NCBI GenBank assembly: GCA_025935435.1
Contig: JAICVH010000001.1
Location: forward strand, 1-35,452
DNA length: 35,452 bases
Direction: 5' to 3'
From: Burkholderiales bacterium
GTDB taxonomy: Bacteria; Pseudomonadota; Gammaproteobacteria; Burkholderiales; Casimicrobiaceae
Position numbers and translations under genes: made by a program. The notes beneath the pieces were generated by a model. It was given only the letters and a program-made list of their open reading frames with translations. It ran no database searches and was not told where the DNA came from. This document shows, piece after piece, positions 31,090 to 35,452 of the stretch (its first letter is position 1; each line of letters starts with the position of its first letter).

Positions 31090-31845
31090 TCATTCGCGTT
31101 CCCTTTCGTCGTCGAGCGCCGCCAGGTCCTGCACGACGCGCCGGCTGAAGATCCGTCGTTCCTCGAGATAGTGGTCGAGCACGCCACGCATCAAACGTTT
31201 GGCCTCGGCGGCGGTTTCCGCATCGGGGTAACGTGCGGTGGCGAGCGCGATCAGCGTTGCACCGCGCACGACCGGCCAGCGCGTACCGGGCTCCGCGGCG
31301 AGCGTCGGTCCACGGTCGTACGTGTAATGGTAGCGTTCGGTCGCCTCGACCGGCAGGCCGCTGTCGACATCGCGTTCCAGCGGCAATGCATAGCCGAGTG
31401 CTGCCAGCAACCGCAATTCGAACCGTCGCAGCGTCGCCGCCTGCGCGGCCGCGCGTGGATCCTCGGTCAGCGCGCGCAGCGCGGACGCGTAATCGCTCCA
31501 GAGCACGGCGTGCGGGTCCTCGCGCGGCAACAGCTTCAACAGCAATTCATTCAGGTAGAAGCCACAGAGCAGCGCAGCGCCCGTCGGCAATGCGAGCCCG
31601 CCGCGCCACTCGGCCTTCACGAGGGTCTTCAGTTCGCCGGTGCCCGCCCACGACAGCGCGAGTGGCTGAAACGCATGCAGCACGCCGCGCAGTTCCGACC
31701 GCGGCCGGCGTGCGCCCTTCGCGACCATCGCCACGCGTCCGGCCGTTTCGGTGAACGTTTCGACGATGACGCTCGTCTCCTTGTATGGATACGTGTGCAG
31801 GATGAACGCCGGCTCGTCGTCGTGGCGTTGGCGGAGCTGACGCAT
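31090..31845 (-). CDS. recO: DNA repair protein RecO
   Basis: Protein of 251 residues. RecO loads RecA on SSB-coated single strands together with RecR. The N-terminal OB fold contains FILHTYPYKETSVIVETFT and RVAMVAKGARRPRSELRG, and the helical domain has LLCGFYLNELLLKLLPREDP, which is typical of proteobacterial RecO. The zinc-binding cysteines found in some RecO proteins are absent, as is common in this group. It lies 9 bases after era and 13 before pdxJ, in the conserved rnc-era-recO-pdxJ order. Confidence 0.95.
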   Translation of the reverse strand: MRQLRQRHDDEPAFILHTYPYKETSVIVETFTETAGRVAMVAKGARRPRSELRGVLHAFQPLALSWAGTGELKTLVKAEWRGGLALPTGAALLCGFYLNELLLKLLPREDPHAVLWSDYASALRALTEDPRAAAQAATLRRFELRLLAALGYALPLERDVDSGLPVEATERYHYTYDRGPTLAAEPGTRWPVVRGATLIALATARYPDAETAAEAKRLMRGVLDHYLEERRIFSRRVVQDLAALDDERERE

Positions 31846-31854
31846 CGTGAGCCG

Positions 31855-32742
31855 TCAGTAGCCGAGGCGATTCAGCATCGCGTCGCTTTGCGCCCACCCG
31901 CGCTTGACGCGCACCCACACTTCGAGAAATACGCGGCCGCCGAAGAGCTTCTCCATCTCGGCGCGCGCGTGCGATGCGATCGTCTTCATCCGGGCGCCCT
32001 CCTTGCCGACCAGGATCGCGCGTTGGCTGGGCTTGTCGACGAGGACGGTGGCGCTGATTCGTCGCAATTCGCCTTCCTGCGCGAACGCGTCGATCACGAC
32101 GGCCGTCGAATACGGAACTTCGTCGCCGAGCTGACGAAAAATCTGCTCGCGAACGAATTCCGATGCAAGGAAGCGCTCGTCGCGATCGGTCAGCGTGTCG
32201 TCGTCGTACAGGGCGGCGCCGGCGGGAAGAAGGTCAGCGATCGCCGTCTTCAGCGCCGGCAATCCGGTACCGCGTTCAGCCGAAATCGGAATGATGGCGG
32301 TGAACTCGCGCGCGGTCGACCATTCGGCAATGCGCGGCAGCAGTGCGCGCTTGTTCGCCAGCGCATCGGTCTTGTTCAGCGCTGCGATGACCGGTACGCC
32401 GTTCGGAAGCATCGCCAGCACGTCGCGGTCCGCCCCGGTGATGCGGGCGGCGTCGGCGACGAACACGATCGCATCGACATCGATAAGCGCATCGCGCACG
32501 GCGCGCGCAAGACGCGTATTGAGTTTCGACGCATGTTGCGTCTGGAAGCCGGGCGTATCCACGAACACGTACTGCACGCCCGCCTCCGTGTGGATGCCGG
32601 CGACGCGATGCCGCGTCGTCTGCGGCTTGCGCGACGTGATGCTGATACGCGCCCCGACCAGCGCATTCAGCAGTGTCGACTTGCCGACCGAGGGTCGCCC
32701 GACGATCGCGACATGACCCGAGCGTTGGACGGCTTCAGCCAC
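31855..32742 (-). CDS. era: GTPase Era (16S rRNA / 30S maturation)
   Basis: Protein of 295 residues. The G domain shows GRPSVGKS (G1), the TTRHR switch, DTPGF (G3) and NKTD (G4); the C-terminal KH domain has ILVGKEGARMKTI. Era binds the 3' end of 16S rRNA during small-subunit assembly. I choose the GTG at 32742, whose sequence overlaps the end of rnc by eight bases and gives the protein length of the family; another GTG two codons upstream is possible. The open frame continuing through rnc is not coding. No clear ribosome-binding site is seen, so coupling to rnc translation is likely. Confidence 0.95.
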   Translation of the reverse strand: MAEAVQRSGHVAIVGRPSVGKSTLLNALVGARISITSRKPQTTRHRVAGIHTEAGVQYVFVDTPGFQTQHASKLNTRLARAVRDALIDVDAIVFVADAARITGADRDVLAMLPNGVPVIAALNKTDALANKRALLPRIAEWSTAREFTAIIPISAERGTGLPALKTAIADLLPAGAALYDDDTLTDRDERFLASEFVREQIFRQLGDEVPYSTAVVIDAFAQEGELRRISATVLVDKPSQRAILVGKEGARMKTIASHARAEMEKLFGGRVFLEVWVRVKRGWAQSDAMLNRLGY

Positions 32743-33421
32743 GCGCACGCGGAGCGGCCTGCTGCATCGCCTCGAGCGCCTTCTGCGCGGCGTCCTGTTC
32801 GGCAGCGCGCCGGCTGGTTCCGCTGCCGCGGACGGCGATCGACAGTTCGGCGATCCGGCATTCGACCGAGAAACGTTGCGCGTGCGCTTCGCCGGTCGTG
32901 CCGATGATCGCGTACTCCGGAACCGGCAGCCGGCGCGACTGCAGCCATTCCTGCAAGCGCGTCTTCGGGTCCTTGCCGAGCGTTGCCGGGTCCGCGTCGC
33001 GCAGGACATCGGCGTACGCAGCGTCGATCGCACTGCGGGCCGCCTCGAATCCGGCATCGAGGAACACGGCACCGATCACCGCTTCCATCGCGTCCGCGAG
33101 AATCGACGACCGATCGGTGCCGCCGCTGCGCAGTTCGCCCTCGCCGAGGTGGATCGCATCGCCGAGGCCGAGCCGGCGCGCAACCTGTGCGAGCGTCTCG
33201 CGATTGACGAGATGCGCGCGCGCACGCGACAGATCGCCCTCAGGCAGCGTCGGAAAGCGCTCGTACAGCGAGAGCGCGACGGCACAGTTCAGCACCGCAT
33301 CGCCGACGAATTCGAGCCGTTCGTTGTTCGGGACGCCGTAACTTCGATGCGTGAGCGCCTGGCGCAGCAGGCTCGGGTCGGTGAAGACGTGCTCGATTGC
33401 GATGCGCGACGCGTCGCTCAA
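32735..33421 (-). CDS. rnc: Ribonuclease III
   Basis: Protein of 228 residues. The catalytic domain carries the signature NERLEFVGDAVL (33-44) and the second acidic cluster DAMEAVIGAVFLDAG. A double-stranded RNA-binding domain fills the last about 70 residues (DPKTRLQEWLQSRRLPVPEY, then SRRAAEQDAAQKALE). It processes rRNA precursors and other duplex RNAs. The start is a TTG at 33421 with GGTGAG about seven bases upstream; no in-frame ATG lies nearby. It lies 69 bases after the DUF4845 gene and overlaps era by eight bases. Confidence 0.94.
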   Translation of the reverse strand: MSDASRIAIEHVFTDPSLLRQALTHRSYGVPNNERLEFVGDAVLNCAVALSLYERFPTLPEGDLSRARAHLVNRETLAQVARRLGLGDAIHLGEGELRSGGTDRSSILADAMEAVIGAVFLDAGFEAARSAIDAAYADVLRDADPATLGKDPKTRLQEWLQSRRLPVPEYAIIGTTGEAHAQRFSVECRIAELSIAVRGSGTSRRAAEQDAAQKALEAMQQAAPRARG

Positions 33422-33490
33422 TCGTTTCTCACCGGATGCGAAATGACAGGCGCGGGCGTGCGATACGCCCGGGTTCGCGGCGCGCCTCGA

Positions 33491-33847
33491 CTAGCCGCGC
33501 GTCGAGCGTACCTCGAATTCGAGGAGGATGCTCGCGTTGCCGATCATGTGCAGCACCTTCTGCCACGACAGCGTCGCGACGATCTGGTTGCCCTCGCGAC
33601 CGACGAGCACGTCAGACGAGCGTACCGAGTCGACGTAATCCGCGGACAGGCGGCGGTCCATCGAGCGCCGGATGTCGGCGACCGTCGGGTTCTGCACCTC
33701 CGTCATCGTCTGGTCGAGCGCCTTCTGCACGGTGAAGTATTCGATGTACGAGGGCCCGACGCGGAACGCGACCAGCGCGACGACGACGATGACGACTGTC
33801 GTGAACAGGAATCCTGTCATCGACAATCCACGCTCTTTTGCAGCCAT
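33491..33847 (-). CDS. DUF4845 single-pass membrane protein
   Basis: Protein of 118 residues. A short N-terminal tail (MAAKERGLSM) is followed by one membrane helix at about 11-29 and a small periplasmic domain with YIEYFTVQKALDQTM and ADIRRSMDRRLSADYV. This family of unknown function stands between lepB and rnc in many beta- and gammaproteobacteria, as it does here. Its helix and tail look like a pilin or a signal-anchored protein, and a link with signal peptidase I is only positional. I use the ATG at 33847, preceded by GAGAGG, instead of a GTG six codons upstream. Confidence 0.87.
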   Translation of the reverse strand: MAAKERGLSMTGFLFTTVVIVVVALVAFRVGPSYIEYFTVQKALDQTMTEVQNPTVADIRRSMDRRLSADYVDSVRSSDVLVGREGNQIVATLSWQKVLHMIGNASILLEFEVRSTRG

Positions 33848-33869
33848 GTTGCCTCTCCCCGTCACGTCT

Positions 33870-34694
33870 TCAGCGTATGCCGCTCCCTACGCGTTTGAAT
33901 GCAAACGACGCGATGTCGTCCCAGTTGAACCAGATGAAGAACGCGCGGCCCCGGACATGATCGTCCGGGACGAAGCCCCAATAGCGGCTGTCGTCGCTGT
34001 TGTCGCGGTTGTCACCCATCATGAAGTAGTGACCCGACGGCACCCGGCACTTGAAGCCGCGCTCATTGTAGTCGCAATTTTCGCGCCCGGAAAACGGTCG
34101 CACGTTCGACGGATACACCGGTTGCGCCTGCGTGTTGACGCCGATCGTGTGCGAACGGGCGGCGTCGCCGTCGGTGCGCTCGATGCTGCGCTCGAGCGTC
34201 TCGAAGCGCAGGCCCTCGAGGTAGCTGTACGTGCCATCGGACTGTTGCGGCCACGGCGTGCCGTTCACCGTCAGCCGCTTGTCGCGGTACTCGACGACAT
34301 CACCGCCAACGCCGATCACGCGCTTGATGAAGTCCTGCGACGGATTCAACGGATATCGAAACACGACGACGTCGCCGCGTGCGGGATTGCTGAGCGGAAT
34401 GATCTTCTGCTCGATGATCGGCAGGCGGATCCCGTAGACGAACTTGTTGACGAGAATGAAGTCGCCGACCTCGAGCGTGGGGCGCATCGACGATGACGGT
34501 ATCTTGAACGGTTCCGCCAGGAACGAACGCAACAGGAAGACGACGAGCAGGACGGGAAAGAACGATTTCGAATATTCGACCCACACCGGCTCGCGGGCTC
34601 CCTCCGCGCGGCTGCGGGCGAATGCGAGCCGATCGATCAGCCAGATGACGCCCGTGACGGCCGTCAGCACGAACAGGATCAGGGCAAAGTTCAT
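33870..34694 (-). CDS. lepB: Signal peptidase I
   Basis: Protein of 274 residues. Two N-terminal membrane helices (about 2-20 and 44-59) anchor the periplasmic catalytic domain. The nucleophile is S69 in IPSSSMRPTL and the general base is K124 in DFIKRVIGVGGD. The later motifs GHYFMMGDNRDNSDDSRYWG and GRAFFIWFNWD are intact. It cleaves signal peptides of exported proteins, including those predicted here for PhnS and the TAXI protein. A cysteine pair, C-D-Y-N-E-R-G-F-K-C, lies in the insert before the GDNRD box, as in E. coli LepB. It follows lepA by 72 bases. Confidence 0.96.
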   Translation of the reverse strand: MNFALILFVLTAVTGVIWLIDRLAFARSRAEGAREPVWVEYSKSFFPVLLVVFLLRSFLAEPFKIPSSSMRPTLEVGDFILVNKFVYGIRLPIIEQKIIPLSNPARGDVVVFRYPLNPSQDFIKRVIGVGGDVVEYRDKRLTVNGTPWPQQSDGTYSYLEGLRFETLERSIERTDGDAARSHTIGVNTQAQPVYPSNVRPFSGRENCDYNERGFKCRVPSGHYFMMGDNRDNSDDSRYWGFVPDDHVRGRAFFIWFNWDDIASFAFKRVGSGIR

Positions 34695-34766
34695 CTACGA
34701 TCAGCCGGCATCGACGGGTAGAGCGGGGAGGCGACGGGAATCAGGCGGGCGGCATTGTCGCACGGC

Positions 34767-35452
34767 TCACTTGTCGCCGACCTGCAGAATCGCGAGGAAC
34801 GCTTCCTGCGGGATTTCGACGCTGCCGACCGACTTCATCCGTTTCTTGCCGGCCTTTTGCTTTTCGAGCAATTTCTTCTTCCGCGTGACATCGCCGCCGT
34901 AGCATTTTGCAAGCACGTTCTTGCGCATGGCCTTGATCGTCTCGCGCGCGATGATCTGCGCGCCGATCGCTGCCTGGACGGCGACATCGAACATCTGTCG
35001 CGGAATGAGCGAGCGCATCTTCGACACCACTTCACGTCCGCGATACGTCGCAACCGACCGATGCACCATGACCGACAGCGCGTCGACACGCTCGCCGTTG
35101 ATCAGGATGTCGAGCTTCACGACGTCGGCCGCGCGGAACTCGCGAAAGTCGTAGTCCAGCGACGCATAGCCTCGCGACACCGACTTCAGGCGGTCGAAGA
35201 AGTCCATGACGACCTCGGCCATCGGCAGCTCGTACGTGAGCAAGACCTGGCGGCCGGCGTATTGCATGTTCTTCTGGACGCCACGCCGCTCGGTGCATAG
35301 CGTCAAAACCGGGCCGACATATTCCTGCGGCATGAGGATCGTCGCGGTGATGATCGGCTCGCGGATTTCCTCGACGCGCGAGAGATCCGGAAGCTTCGAT
35401 GGATTCTCGATTTCGGCGACGTTGCCGTCGCGCGTCAGAACCTGATAGACGA
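34767..35452 (-). CDS. lepA: Elongation factor 4 / LepA (C-terminal part; start lies beyond the window)
   Basis: About 227 residues of the C-terminal part are visible. EF-4 is a translational GTPase that acts on ribosomes, proposed to help initiation or back-translocation. The visible part includes IREPIITATILMPQEYVGPV (the elongation factor G domain V region), DFFDRLKSVSRGYASLDYD and the LepA-specific tail AKCYGGDVTRKKKLLEKQK and KRMKSVGSVEIPQEAFLAIL, which mark it as LepA and not EF-G or TypA. The N-terminal GTPase domain is outside the window. It is followed by lepB, the classical pairing. Confidence 0.96.
   Translation of the reverse strand, partial: VYQVLTRDGNVAEIENPSKLPDLSRVEEIREPIITATILMPQEYVGPVLTLCTERRGVQKNMQYAGRQVLLTYELPMAEVVMDFFDRLKSVSRGYASLDYDFREFRAADVVKLDILINGERVDALSVMVHRSVATYRGREVVSKMRSLIPRQMFDVAVQAAIGAQIIARETIKAMRKNVLAKCYGGDVTRKKKLLEKQKAGKKRMKSVGSVEIPQEAFLAILQVGDK

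Noticed and set aside
32743..33072. N-terminal extension of era into rnc
   Set aside because: The extra residues are low-complexity Arg/Ser and lie antiphase to the conserved RNase III reading frame.

Overview
This is a GC-rich chromosomal window with tightly packed, mostly operonic genes. The right end carries lepA-lepB-DUF4845-rnc-era-recO-pdxJ-nagZ, the order typical of Betaproteobacteria, and several promoters use a TAGAAT-like -10 box. I read it as a betaproteobacterium, probably near Burkholderiales; genus cannot be told from the sequence. I saw no tRNA, rRNA, CRISPR array, transposase or phage gene.

Layout. (1) 1-3082, minus strand: EamA transporter, short-form 6-phosphogluconate dehydrogenase, gluconokinase and a cystathionine beta-lyase-type enzyme cut by the window edge; the last three are joined by 4-base ATGA overlaps. 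(2) 3344-8222, plus strand: a glutamine-synthetase-like ligase, a 27-codon minicistron, an iron-dependent alcohol dehydrogenase, a PuuD-like gamma-glutamyl hydrolase and an aldehyde dehydrogenase. Together they look like a gamma-glutamylation route for an amino alcohol, not the classical putrescine (Puu) route, because an alcohol dehydrogenase stands where an amine oxidase or aminotransferase would be expected. (3) 8476-14291: folD with a BatA-like von Willebrand protein, a DUF4743/Nudix hydrolase, and a TAXI-type TRAP transporter.

(4) 14376-24883: a complete 2-aminoethylphosphonate (AEP) system in two divergent operons. The minus operon is phnS-phnT-phnV-phnW (import plus AEP transaminase); the plus operon is phnR-phnA-phnY and a Na/Pi transporter with a PhoU-like tail. 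PhnW, PhnY and PhnA convert AEP to alanine, acetate and phosphate. The co-transcribed phosphate transporter suggests disposal of surplus Pi when AEP serves as a carbon or nitrogen source. A 16-bp dyad overlaps the -35 of a strong promoter just before phnR. (5) 25011-29200: second EamA transporter, a dimethylglycine/sarcosine dehydrogenase-type flavoprotein and an IclR regulator. (6) 29290-35452, minus strand: the housekeeping block, in which acpS is missing from its usual place between pdxJ and nagZ.

The points most worth a second look are the gamma-glutamyl amino-alcohol cluster with a Trp in place of the ammonium-site Glu, the Pi transporter in the AEP operon, the phnR promoter/operator with an apparently leaderless start, two intergenic inverted-repeat elements, and two minicistrons that end on the start codon of the next gene.
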